A stretch of 5,872 bases of DNA from Alkaliphilus sp. (GCA_023230535.1 JALNXC010000095.1:1-5872), one strand, 5' to 3'. Shown: positions 1-5,313, numbered from the stretch's first letter. Translations and numbers: made by a program. The notes: generated by a model not told the origin, from the sequence alone.

Positions 1-401
1 AAGGTTTTGTGTTTCATGGCGGCACGCCCGTAAAAAAACGAAACGAAATGGTAAGGGAGTTTAACAGTGATAAGTATATACCATATATGGTTTTGTCATT
101 AAAAGCGGGTGGGGTAGGCCTGAATTTAACTGCGGCAAATCATGTGATTCATTTTGACAGATGGTGGAATCCGGCAGTTGAAGATCAAGCAACCGATAGG
201 GCTTTTCGTATAGGCCAGGCTAAAAACGTTATGGTGCATAAATTTGTAACAAAGGGTACAATTGAGGAAAAAATCAATTCTATTATAGAAGAAAAGCAGA
301 AATTGTCAAAGGATTTATTGGCATCCGCAGGAGAGAAATGGATAACGGAATACAATAACGAGGAGCTCATGAATATATTTGCATTAGGCGGTGATGCATA
401 G
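1..401 (+). CDS. SNF2-family DNA helicase, C-terminal fragment (5' end outside window)
   Basis: This is the last 132 residues of a Swi2/Snf2-type ATP-dependent helicase or translocase. The frame is open to the left edge, so the GTG at position 9 is an internal Val and not a start. Visible landmarks are FHGGTP near the edge, then motif V (LSLKAGGVGLNLTAANHVIHFD), the block RWWNPAVEDQATDR and motif VI (DRAFRIGQ), whose Arg residues contact ATP in this family. A family-typical tail follows (KFVTKGTIEEKI). These elements make up the second RecA-like lobe. The helicase core is inferred from family knowledge, because the DEAH/Walker half lies outside the window. The TAG stop overlaps the GTG of the next gene by one base (TAGTG), and that gene encodes a SWIM zinc-finger protein, a common partner of bacterial SNF2 proteins. 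The likely role is ATP-driven remodelling of protein-DNA complexes; the substrate is unknown. The family call is very secure. Confidence 0.95.
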   Translation, partial: GFVFHGGTPVKKRNEMVREFNSDKYIPYMVLSLKAGGVGLNLTAANHVIHFDRWWNPAVEDQATDRAFRIGQAKNVMVHKFVTKGTIEEKINSIIEEKQKLSKDLLASAGEKWITEYNNEELMNIFALGGDA

Positions 402-1117
402 TGGGTTATAGGAGATTTCCAAAACAAGAATCAGTGGGAGAGAAAAAAGAAAGGGCAAATAAATCCTTAGCCAAATTAAGGAAAAAGAATCCTGATATTG
501 AACCTATAATTATAGAAGGCAGGACATTGGCCAAAAACTGGTGGGGTAAGGCTTGGAATTTAAACCTTGAAGGCTATGCGGACTATGAAAATAGAATCGG
601 CAGGGGAAAAAGCTATGTCCGAAACAATATGGTTTTAGATTTAAAGATAACAAAAGGGAAAGTGTCGGCTACGGTACAGGGCAGCAGGGCAAAACCCTAC
701 GACGTGGAGGTTGTAATTGATGCTTTAGAAGGTGAAAAGTGGGAGCATATTATTACATTATGCAACCATCGTATTGATTCGTTAGAACAATTAATTGAAG
801 GTAAATTCCCGGAAGAATTGGAGGTTTTGTTTAAAGGGAAAGGATATGGCTTATTTCCATCCCCTAAAGAAATTCATTTTGGTTGCAGTTGCCCCGATTG
901 GGCAAGTATGTGCAAGCACGTGGCAGCCGTATTATATGGGATAGGAACAAGATTAGACGCCGACCCGATGCTTTTTTTCGAACTCAGAGATATAGATAGT
1001 AAAGAGCTAATTAAAAAATCAGTGGAGCAAAAGCTTGAAAGCATGCTTAAAAATGCCGGCAAGAAGAGTAAAAGAGAAATTGCGGGAAAAGACATAACGG
1101 ATATATTTAGGATTTAA
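401..1117 (+). CDS. SWIM zinc-finger domain protein, partner of the upstream SNF2 helicase
   Basis: A 238-residue soluble protein with a SWIM zinc finger, CxC-x6-CxH, formed by Cys162, Cys164, Cys171 and His173 (GCSCPDWASMCKH). SWIM domains are predicted to bind zinc and to mediate DNA or protein contacts. The N-terminal part carries the block KNWWGKAWNLNLE (45-57) and RIGRGKSYVRN (65-75), which I recognise from Firmicutes SWIM proteins encoded beside SNF2 helicases. The C-terminus (201-238) is Lys-rich and probably helical. The GTG start is supported by a Shine-Dalgarno-like GGTGA at 390-394 with 6 bases of spacing, and by the TAGTG overlap with the helicase stop, which implies translational coupling and joint action. 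The protein has no catalytic motif that I can see. It is probably an accessory or targeting subunit for the helicase; that role is inferred from context. Confidence 0.9.
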   Translation: MGYRRFPKQESVGEKKERANKSLAKLRKKNPDIEPIIIEGRTLAKNWWGKAWNLNLEGYADYENRIGRGKSYVRNNMVLDLKITKGKVSATVQGSRAKPYDVEVVIDALEGEKWEHIITLCNHRIDSLEQLIEGKFPEELEVLFKGKGYGLFPSPKEIHFGCSCPDWASMCKHVAAVLYGIGTRLDADPMLFFELRDIDSKELIKKSVEQKLESMLKNAGKKSKREIAGKDITDIFRI

Positions 1118-1120
1118 ACG

Positions 1121-1170
1121 GGGAACACAAAAGGACACAAGGGGGCACAAGAGGACACAAGAGAACATAA
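1121..1170. repeat. Five in-phase 10-bp tandem repeats, consensus RRGRACACAA
   Basis: Directly after the SWIM stop codon the sequence reads as five consecutive 10-base units: GGGAACACAA, AAGGACACAA, GGGGGCACAA, GAGGACACAA and GAGAACATAA. Each keeps the CACAA (once CATAA) end, with purines before it. The plus strand is therefore purine-rich and almost free of T. A further 10-base direct repeat, CGTGGTTTTT at 1192-1201 and 1202-1211, lies in the terminator downstream. Similar ACACA-G-rich tandem stretches are scattered in many bacterial genomes. No function can be assigned from the sequence. Confidence 0.85.
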
Positions 1171-1212
1171 AAGAACCACGGTACCTGAACCCGTGGTTTT
1201 TCGTGGTTTTTT
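1171..1212 (+). terminator. Intrinsic terminator of the helicase-SWIM operon
   Basis: AACCACGG (1174-1181) pairs perfectly with CCGTGGTT (1191-1198) around a 9-base loop. The stem extends by G-U and A-T pairs at 1171-1173/1199-1201 and is followed by T-rich sequence to 1212. The right arm is half-duplicated (CGTGGTTTTT occurs twice), so an alternative hairpin with the second copy is possible. On the minus strand the same stem is followed only by CTTTTATG. It may therefore also end the convergent membrane-protein transcript, but less efficiently. Confidence 0.85.
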
Positions 1213-1229
1213 CGCGTGCCCTACTTCAA

Positions 1230-2303
1230 TCATTTATAAACACTTATCTTCCCATTATCATTTAACTGCTTTATCACAATCGTTATTATAGGTGCAATTA
1301 TAAATCCCATAAACCCGAATATCTTAAACCCTATAAACATGGCAACAATTGTGGTTAGAGAATTTAATCCTATCTGTTTTCCTATAATCCTCGGTTCAAG
1401 GGAACTCCTCAGAATATATGCTATGATATATATGATCAGCAACCCTATTCCTATAAGCCGTTGTCCTATTATAATTTCATAAATTCCCCAAGGGATCAGT
1501 ATTCCCCCGATACCTATCAGAGGTAAAACATCCAAAATTGCAATAAATGCTGATATGGCTATAGGATGATCAATGCCCAGTATTACAAACCCCAAACTCA
1601 TTTCTATAAAAGCAATAAACGATAATATAACATAGGCTCTTACCATTTTTAAAATAGTACCTACTAAAATTTTCTTTATATCAAACAAAAGGTCATACGC
1701 CTTTTCAGGGATCTGTCTTTTAATAAAGTGAGAGACATTATCGTAATCGATGGTGATCAGGACCGAACATATGATGGAGAACAGGAGTGTTATGAAATAA
1801 ATAGGTATCCTCTGTGCAAATCTTGTTACACCTAATAAAACAGTTTTTGATATATTGCTCACTCCGGTAGCCAATATATCCAACATATTGTTGAAAACAT
1901 TCGATATCAGGCCGGCAATTTCCGGAGATAGGGTATCTATGGACGATATCGTCCAATTGCTCATATATAAAATTGCGGGTTCTATATTTTGGTTATACAG
2001 ATTGGGCAAAAGGTGTATAAATTTATATATTAATCCCCAAACATTTGCAATGATGAGCCCGACAAGAACAATTATAGATACATAAAAAAAGGAGATTACA
2101 AAAATGGATATATCTTTATTTTTAAATTTAGTGGCCTTACCTATTGCATGACCGACAGGTTTTAGTAAATAGGCAATGATAAAACCTATAATAAAAGGCA
2201 TAATCCAAGACAACAGATATTTGAAGACAAAATATAAAATTCCTATAATAGTTATGATGTACAGAATATCAATTATAAATTTCTTTTTATCTTGATAGGT
2301 CAA
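1230..2303 (-). CDS. AI-2E family transporter / YtvI-like multi-pass membrane protein
   Basis: A 357-residue polytopic inner-membrane protein of the AI-2E (PerM/YtvI) family. Hydrophobic segments lie at about 10-47 (an opening helical hairpin ending in LLKPVG), 66-92, 166-186, 221-243, 246-280, 283-299 and 317-346. Family signatures are DVLPLIGIGG (258-267) followed by PWGIYEIIIGQ (271-281), then SLEPRIIGKQIGLN (301-314) and a GFKIFGFMGFIIAPI tail. In Bacillus the YtvI branch is tied to sporulation. Other family members export autoinducer-2 or act as ion antiporters, so the substrate here is unknown. I chose TTG at 2303 because AGGTGA lies 5 bases upstream and homologues begin close to the DKKKFIIDIL block. 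The longer frame, from ATG at 2369, adds 22 residues, but neither of its ATGs has a ribosome site. The gene stands alone, convergent with the SWIM gene and divergent from galE. Confidence 0.9.
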   Translation of the reverse strand: MTYQDKKKFIIDILYIITIIGILYFVFKYLLSWIMPFIIGFIIAYLLKPVGHAIGKATKFKNKDISIFVISFFYVSIIVLVGLIIANVWGLIYKFIHLLPNLYNQNIEPAILYMSNWTISSIDTLSPEIAGLISNVFNNMLDILATGVSNISKTVLLGVTRFAQRIPIYFITLLFSIICSVLITIDYDNVSHFIKRQIPEKAYDLLFDIKKILVGTILKMVRAYVILSFIAFIEMSLGFVILGIDHPIAISAFIAILDVLPLIGIGGILIPWGIYEIIIGQRLIGIGLLIIYIIAYILRSSLEPRIIGKQIGLNSLTTIVAMFIGFKIFGFMGFIIAPIITIVIKQLNDNGKISVYK

Positions 2304-2308
2304 TATCT

Positions 2309-2314
2309 TCACCT
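2309..2314 (-). promoter_or_regulatory. Shine-Dalgarno AGGTGA fixing the TTG start of the AI-2E gene
   Basis: Read on the minus strand, AGGTGA is followed by AGATA and then TTG (2303-2301). The 5-base spacing and the good match to the 16S anti-SD contrast with the upstream ATG codons at 2369 and 2351, which have only A/T-rich sequence before them. Confidence 0.75.
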
Positions 2315-2395
2315 GCCTTTTCAAAATTATTTTCTTCGCTGCATTTATCATATAAAGCACAAAATTCATTTAATATTTTTTTCAATTTAGCAGAT

Positions 2396-2513
2396 GAATC
2401 TTGTACCGTTCACATCTGCCGGATTTGTCATTTTACAAATCAAATCTCCAGATTCATCAAGTGAACCTTGTCTCATTCACATCTGCCGGGTTTTCCATTT
2501 TACAAATCAAATC
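2396..2513 (-). repeat. Two tandem copies of a 51-bp element (67-bp period), each with a tiny ORF
   Basis: Copy A (2396-2446) and copy B (2463-2513) match at 44 of 51 positions by hand alignment, with no gaps. Read on the minus strand, the direction of the AI-2E leader, each has a purine-rich GGAGA or AAGGA 13 bases before an ATG and a very short frame. Copy B (2498-2457) encodes MENPADVNETRFT and copy A (2431-2387) encodes MTNPADVNGTRFIC. Three of the seven differences are silent third positions. In copy A the ATG sits in the loop of a perfect 7-bp hairpin, GATTTGT/ACAAATC. A further 9-bp inverted pair, GATGAATCT/AGATTCATC (2393-2401 and 2450-2458), brackets most of copy A. The repeat is certain; translation is speculative, since a 13-base spacing is long for a ribosome site. 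Confidence 0.85.
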
Positions 2514-2574
2514 CTTCAACAAACATATTACAGGTTTAATTTACAGGTTTTAAAATCAGCCGGGGTTTAGTTTA

Positions 2575-2583
2575 ATTGTATCA
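2575..2583 (-). promoter_or_regulatory. Possible extended -10 promoter for the AI-2E gene
   Basis: On the minus strand TGATACAAT fits the extended -10 form TGnTAnAAT, with the hexamer TACAAT at 2580-2575. No convincing -35 hexamer lies 16-18 bases upstream. If used, the transcript would start near 2568 and carry a leader of about 265 bases containing both copies of the 67-bp repeat before the TTG start. Confidence 0.35.
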
Positions 2584-2635
2584 CATTTTTTAAATTATTC
2601 ATCTATATTTTGAGCCGTAAGAACACGTTTTTCGT

Positions 2636-2778
2636 CCCGGGATCGTTGAGATAAACATTTTATCTCAATGTTTATAAGACTATAATGAAATTTTTTCTGT
2701 GGTTGCGGCAATAGGACCCTTACCCCGGGAACATGAGAAAGATAATCATCTTATTTCAACGTTTATAAAACTATAATG
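2636..2778. repeat. Second duplicated element, two copies offset by 88-91 bp
   Basis: TTATYTCAAYGTTTATAARACTATAATG occurs at 2660-2687 and again at 2751-2778, with 25 of 28 bases identical. Both copies are preceded by CCCGGGA (2636-2642 and 2724-2730). The offset is 88 bp at the CCCGGGA end and 91 bp at the TATAATG end, which implies a 3-base indel between copies. Each copy ends in a consensus TATAAT on the plus strand, but neither has a good -35 at the right distance. Confidence 0.8.
2644..2675. promoter_or_regulatory. Two overlapping inverted repeats, operator- or hairpin-like
   Basis: TTGAGATAA (2646-2654) and TTATCTCAA (2660-2668) are perfect 9-bp arms around a 5-base centre, and C-G plus G-U pairs can lengthen the stem to 11. 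A second perfect 9-bp pair, ATAAACATT (2651-2659) and AATGTTTAT (2667-2675), overlaps the first, so the two structures exclude each other. The first dyad is only partly kept in the second copy of the repeat. It could be a protein-binding dyad or an alternative-folding RNA element; neither is shown. Confidence 0.5.
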
Positions 2779-2909
2779 TCTGCCCGTACTTTTTAATATT
2801 TTAATGTTCATATTAACAGTGCCATTATATTCACGAATAAAGCCCGCTCAACGATTAAAATTGCACATAAAAATAGGCTGAAGAAAACGAAGTCGGGGAC
2901 TTTTAGGTC

Positions 2910-2949
2910 TTGTCAATTAATTGCCAAAGAGGTATCATTTATATATACT
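2910..2949 (+). promoter_or_regulatory. galE promoter region: two overlapping sigma-A-type promoters under an 18-bp dyad
   Basis: TTGTCA (2910-2915), 17 bases, TATCAT (2933-2938) is one candidate. TTGCCA (2921-2926), 17 bases, TATACT (2944-2949) is a second, shifted by 11 bp. Every hexamer matches the vegetative consensus at five of six positions. Both -35 boxes lie inside a near-perfect dyad, TTGtCAATTAATTGcCAA (2910-2927), whose core CAATTAATTG is a perfect palindrome. A repressor bound there would block both promoters. The regulator is unknown. Confidence 0.6.
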
Positions 2950-2971
2950 CATGAAAGGATGATGGCATACT

Positions 2972-3982
2972 ATGAATATACTTGTAACCGGCGGTGCCGG
3001 ATATATAGGCTCGCATACCTGTGTGGCCTTGCTGGAGGCAGGGCATGCGGTGATTATCGCCGATAATCTGTGCAACAGCAGAGCCGAAACTATAGGTCGA
3101 ATCGAACAGATAACAGAAAAGAAAGTTACTTTCTATCAGATAGATGTGACTGATGAAAAAGCGGTTGACACTATCTTTTCCAATCATGATATTGACGGTA
3201 TTGTTCATTTTGCCGGATTAAAAGCGGTGGGCGAATCGGTAGAGAAACCATTGGATTATTATTATAATAATACCGTCAGCACCATGACACTTTGCCGAGT
3301 CTGTCAAAGATATGAGATAAAGCGGTTCGTGTTCAGTTCATCGGCCACCGTATATGGTGAAGGAGAAGTCCCGTTTGTCGAAACCATGCCTCTATTGCCT
3401 GCCACCAATCCTTATGGTGAAACTAAGGCCATAAGTGAACGAATTCTTGCCGATGTTGCCAAGGCAAATCCTGATTGGTCGGTGGCCCTTTTGCGCTACT
3501 TCAACCCGGTTGGGGCTCATGAGAGCGGTTTGATCGGTGAGGCACCTATCGGTATTCCCAACAATCTAATGCCCTATATCACTCAGGTTGCAAAAGGGAA
3601 ACTGGAGAAATTAAGAGTTTTTGGCAATGATTATCCGACAGTGGACGGAACGGGCGTTAGGGACTATATCCATGTGGTGGATTTGGCGGTGGGACATGTA
3701 ATGGCATTGGACAAACTCACAGCGGGCGTACATATATATAACCTGGGTACCGGGCAAGGGACAAGCGTGTTGCAGTTATTGAACGCCTTTGAGGAGGCGA
3801 ATAATCTTAAGATACCTTATGAAATTACGGAGCGTAGATCAGGGGATATTGCCGAATGTTATGCCGATGCCGGCAAAGCCGAAAGAGAGCTAGGCTGGAA
3901 GGCAAAACTTGGCATAAGAGAGATGTGCAGGGATGCATGGAATTTTGAGAAAAATTACGAAATGGCAGGGGGATTTGCCTAA
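2972..3982 (+). CDS. galE: UDP-glucose 4-epimerase
   Basis: A 336-residue cytoplasmic short-chain dehydrogenase/reductase that interconverts UDP-glucose and UDP-galactose using tightly bound NAD (Leloir pathway, exopolysaccharide precursors). The NAD-binding loop is TGGAGYIGSH (6-15), and the catalytic residues are Ser124 in FSSSATVYG and the Tyr148-x3-Lys152 pair in NPYGETK. Other family blocks are RYFNPVGAHESGLIGE (175-190) and DGTGVRDYIHVVDLA (225-239). The length matches E. coli GalE (338). Cys296 (GDIAECYAD) sits where E. coli has Tyr299 and human GALE has Cys307, a position known to control use of the N-acetylated UDP-sugars, so activity on UDP-GlcNAc/UDP-GalNAc is plausible. The ATG is the family start. 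Its ribosome site is weak: AGGA at 2956-2959 is 12 bases away, and GATGG at 2961-2965 is an alternative. By eye it is more GC-rich than galU. No clear terminator follows, so some read-through into galU is possible. Confidence 0.97.
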   Translation: MNILVTGGAGYIGSHTCVALLEAGHAVIIADNLCNSRAETIGRIEQITEKKVTFYQIDVTDEKAVDTIFSNHDIDGIVHFAGLKAVGESVEKPLDYYYNNTVSTMTLCRVCQRYEIKRFVFSSSATVYGEGEVPFVETMPLLPATNPYGETKAISERILADVAKANPDWSVALLRYFNPVGAHESGLIGEAPIGIPNNLMPYITQVAKGKLEKLRVFGNDYPTVDGTGVRDYIHVVDLAVGHVMALDKLTAGVHIYNLGTGQGTSVLQLLNAFEEANNLKIPYEITERRSGDIAECYADAGKAERELGWKAKLGIREMCRDAWNFEKNYEMAGGFA

Positions 3983-4050
3983 TGGCGAGCTGCGGTTTTT
4001 CTGTGCAATCTGATAGGACTAATAACTAATGTGGCAGGAACGATAACCAA

Positions 4051-4057
4051 TTCGACA
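4051..4057 (-). promoter_or_regulatory. Possible Spo0A box (TGTCGAA) upstream of galU
   Basis: The minus strand reads TGTCGAA, an exact match to the Bacillus/Clostridium Spo0A box. A second, one-mismatch copy (TGTCGAT on the minus strand, 4091-4097) lies 40 bp downstream and overlaps the predicted galU -35. A single 7-mer can occur by chance; the pairing and the location are what make it worth listing. Confidence 0.3.
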
Positions 4058-4062
4058 GGACA

Positions 4063-4110
4063 GACAAATTTTTTTGTTAATTTTTTAGATATCGACAAAA
4101 TTTTTTTGTC
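4063..4110. repeat. Paired GACAAA/TTTGTC palindromes upstream of galU
   Basis: GACAAATTTTTTTGTT (4063-4078) and GACAAAATTTTTTTGTC (4094-4110) are near-identical units 31 bp apart. The second is a perfect 7-bp inverted repeat around TTT. The first forms a 6-bp stem with a terminal G-T pair. The T-runs give the region an A-tract character likely to bend DNA. The second unit overlaps the -35 and spacer of the candidate galU promoter. Confidence 0.7.
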
Positions 4111-4120
4111 CAGATATGAT
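4092..4120 (+). promoter_or_regulatory. Candidate sigma-A promoter of galU
   Basis: TCGACA (4092-4097) and TATGAT (4115-4120) are separated by exactly 17 bases, and each matches the consensus at five of six positions. The predicted start near 4127 gives a leader of about 47 bases. An alternative is TTGTCC (4106-4111), 16 bases, TATAAC (4128-4133). Confidence 0.5.
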
Positions 4121-4173
4121 TCGGATGTATAACATATAAGTAACAGGGTGGGTATAAAGGGGGAATATCATTG

Positions 4174-5085
4174 ATGAAAGTATCTAAAGCAATCATTCCG
4201 GCGGCAGGGCTCGGGACCAGATTTTTACCTGCGACAAAGGCACAACCGAAAGAGATGTTGCCCGTGGTGGATAAACCTACATTACAGTATATAATTGAAG
4301 AAGCTATAGAATCGGGCATAGAGGAGATACTTATTATTACCGGGAGAAATAAATCGTCCATAGAAAATCATTTTGACAGATCTGTGGAATTGGAATTTGA
4401 GCTTGAAAAATCCGGAAAAACTGAATTGTTAAAAGAAGTGAGGAAAATATCCAATATGGTGAATATTCACTATATTCGCCAGAAGGAACCTAAAGGTTTG
4501 GGACATGCCATTTATTGTGCAAAGAGTTTTATCGGGAAAGAGCCCTTTGCAGTATTGTTGGGTGATGATATTGTCTATAACGAAAAGCCTTGCCTGAAGC
4601 AAATGATAGAGGTTTATGATCAATATAAAACCACTATATTAGGTGTGCAGGAAGTAGCGGATGAAGATGTAAACAGATATGGCATAGTGGATGCCAGATA
4701 TATCGAAGATAAAATATATAAGGTAAGGGGATTGGTAGAAAAACCTTCACAGAAGGAGGCGCCTTCCAATATTGCTATCCTCGGAAGATATATCATCAAT
4801 CCCGCCATATTCGAAATTTTGGAACGTACCAAACCCGGGAAAGGTGGAGAAATCCAGCTCACGGACGGATTAAAAGAATTAGCACAAAAAGAGGCAATGT
4901 ATGCTTATGTATTTGAAGGAAGAAGATATGATGTGGGCGATAAGCAGGGATTTTTAGAGGCTACTGTTGAATACGCCCTGAGGCGCGAAGATTTAAGAGA
5001 CGAGTTTCTCAATTATTTAATTAAGACTATAGAAAAGGAAGCAGAAAGTTTACATACATATGAAGCTACTTTAACCCCAAAATAG
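4174..5085 (+). CDS. galU: UTP-glucose-1-phosphate uridylyltransferase
   Basis: A 303-residue cytoplasmic nucleotidyltransferase that makes UDP-glucose and pyrophosphate from UTP and glucose-1-phosphate. Landmarks are the nucleotide-binding loop AAGLGTRFLPATKA (10-23) continuing to PKEMLP (25-30), VDKPTLQYI (32-40), LLGDD (128-132) with the metal/uridine-site Asp, GLVEKPS (186-192), GRYIINP (204-210), GGEIQLTDG (224-232) and RYDVGDKQGF (251-260). The length is normal for Firmicutes GalU (about 290-305). A TTG sits directly before the ATG (TTGATG). Both are in frame behind AAAGGGGG (4156-4163), with 7 bases of spacing to TTG (4171) and 10 to ATG (4174). I chose the ATG because homologues start MKVxKAIIPAAG, but a TTG start would add only one Met. 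Its product feeds GalE, encoded 188 bp upstream, and its substrate comes from the mutase encoded downstream. It has its own promoter candidate. Confidence 0.97.
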   Translation: MKVSKAIIPAAGLGTRFLPATKAQPKEMLPVVDKPTLQYIIEEAIESGIEEILIITGRNKSSIENHFDRSVELEFELEKSGKTELLKEVRKISNMVNIHYIRQKEPKGLGHAIYCAKSFIGKEPFAVLLGDDIVYNEKPCLKQMIEVYDQYKTTILGVQEVADEDVNRYGIVDARYIEDKIYKVRGLVEKPSQKEAPSNIAILGRYIINPAIFEILERTKPGKGGEIQLTDGLKELAQKEAMYAYVFEGRRYDVGDKQGFLEATVEYALRREDLRDEFLNYLIKTIEKEAESLHTYEATLTPK

Positions 5086-5313
5086 GAACCAAGAAGATGA
5101 TGCAATTAACGCCGGTAGGGATAGTAGATTGAAAGGCTTAAGAAACAGGAGGATGCCACAGTGATGTAGAAGGCTATCACTTTAGCAACGGAAGGTTCAT
5201 AGGAAAAATGGTGTAAGTATTATTAATTTTACTTTAAATTCAGTGCGGTTGGGGTATGATATACTATAAAGATATATAATATAGGTAATATTTACATATT
5301 AGGAGGTAAATTT
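5086..5313 (+). other. galU-pgcA intergenic region (228 bp)
   Basis: No protein-coding gene or recognised riboswitch class is visible. A strong Shine-Dalgarno AGGAGG (5147-5152) lies 8 bases before GTG-ATG-TAG (5161-5169), a start that stops after two codons. An imperfect hairpin, AGTGAT...ATCACT (5160-5181), covers that start and has no T-run after it. The right end carries the mutase promoter and ribosome site. No clear galU terminator is present. Confidence 0.5.
5257..5265 (+). promoter_or_regulatory. Extended -10 promoter candidate for the phospho-sugar mutase
   Basis: TGATATACT fits the extended -10 pattern TGnTATAcT, with its hexamer at 5260-5265, overlapping a second hexamer TATGAT (5255-5260). 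No good -35 is present at 16-18 bases, as is common for extended -10 promoters. The A/T-rich stretch 5220-5240 could act as an UP-like element. Transcription would begin near 5272, giving a leader of about 42 bases. Confidence 0.45.

Larger units (their letters stand above)
2304..2971. other. 668-bp divergent intergenic region with repeats, no conventional gene
   Basis: This gap separates the minus-strand AI-2E gene from plus-strand galE. No reading frame here resembles a known protein. From left to right it holds a two-copy 67-bp tandem repeat (2396-2513), a short direct repeat TTACAGGTTT (2528-2537 and 2541-2550) and a possible minus-strand promoter (2575-2583). A second duplicated element follows, with units at 2636-2687 and 2724-2778, the first of which carries a strong inverted repeat. 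Then comes an A/T-rich stretch with a weak 7-bp inverted repeat (2793-2799/2810-2816) and the galE promoter region (2910-2949). The density of short imperfect repeats suggests either regulatory leader DNA or degraded dispersed repeats. Confidence 0.7.

Noticed and set aside
9..401. Treating GTG at position 9 as the helicase start
   Set aside because: The frame is open to the left edge, and motifs of the second helicase lobe begin immediately. A start here would leave a half-domain without ATP-binding motifs.
2304..2369. N-terminal 22-residue extension of the AI-2E protein from ATG 2369
   Set aside because: No ribosome site precedes either ATG in the extension, whereas TTG at 2303 has AGGTGA at 5-base spacing. 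The extension also does not fit the usual family N-terminus.
2396..2513. CRISPR-like array
   Set aside because: There are only two copies, with 14% divergence and a 16-bp gap. No cas genes are nearby, and the spacing does not fit CRISPR spacers.
2651..2675. H-type RNA pseudoknot from the overlapping inverted repeats
   Set aside because: Non-overlapping stems of 5 and 7 bp can be drawn, but both crossing loops would be zero bases long, which is sterically implausible. Two alternative hairpins fit better.
2793..2816. TTAATAT/ATATTAA inverted repeat as a regulatory hairpin
   Set aside because: It is A/T-only with a 10-base loop. Such 7-bp matches are expected by chance in sequence of this composition.
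2939..3208. Minus-strand 89-codon frame opposite the galE start
   Set aside because: It lies antisense to the conserved NAD-binding region of galE and has no recognisable family features, so it is a shadow frame.
3983..4062. Intrinsic terminator after galE
   Set aside because: CTGCGGTTTTTC has a short T-run but no stem before it. The T-rich palindromes at 4063-4110 are A/T-only except for GAC/GTC ends and overlap a promoter, so they are poor terminators.
5086..5256. Riboswitch in the galU-pgcA gap
   Set aside because: I compared it by eye with the conserved cores of c-di-GMP, SAM, FMN, TPP, purine, cobalamin, THF and ykkC classes and found no match. No terminator hairpin with a T-run follows.
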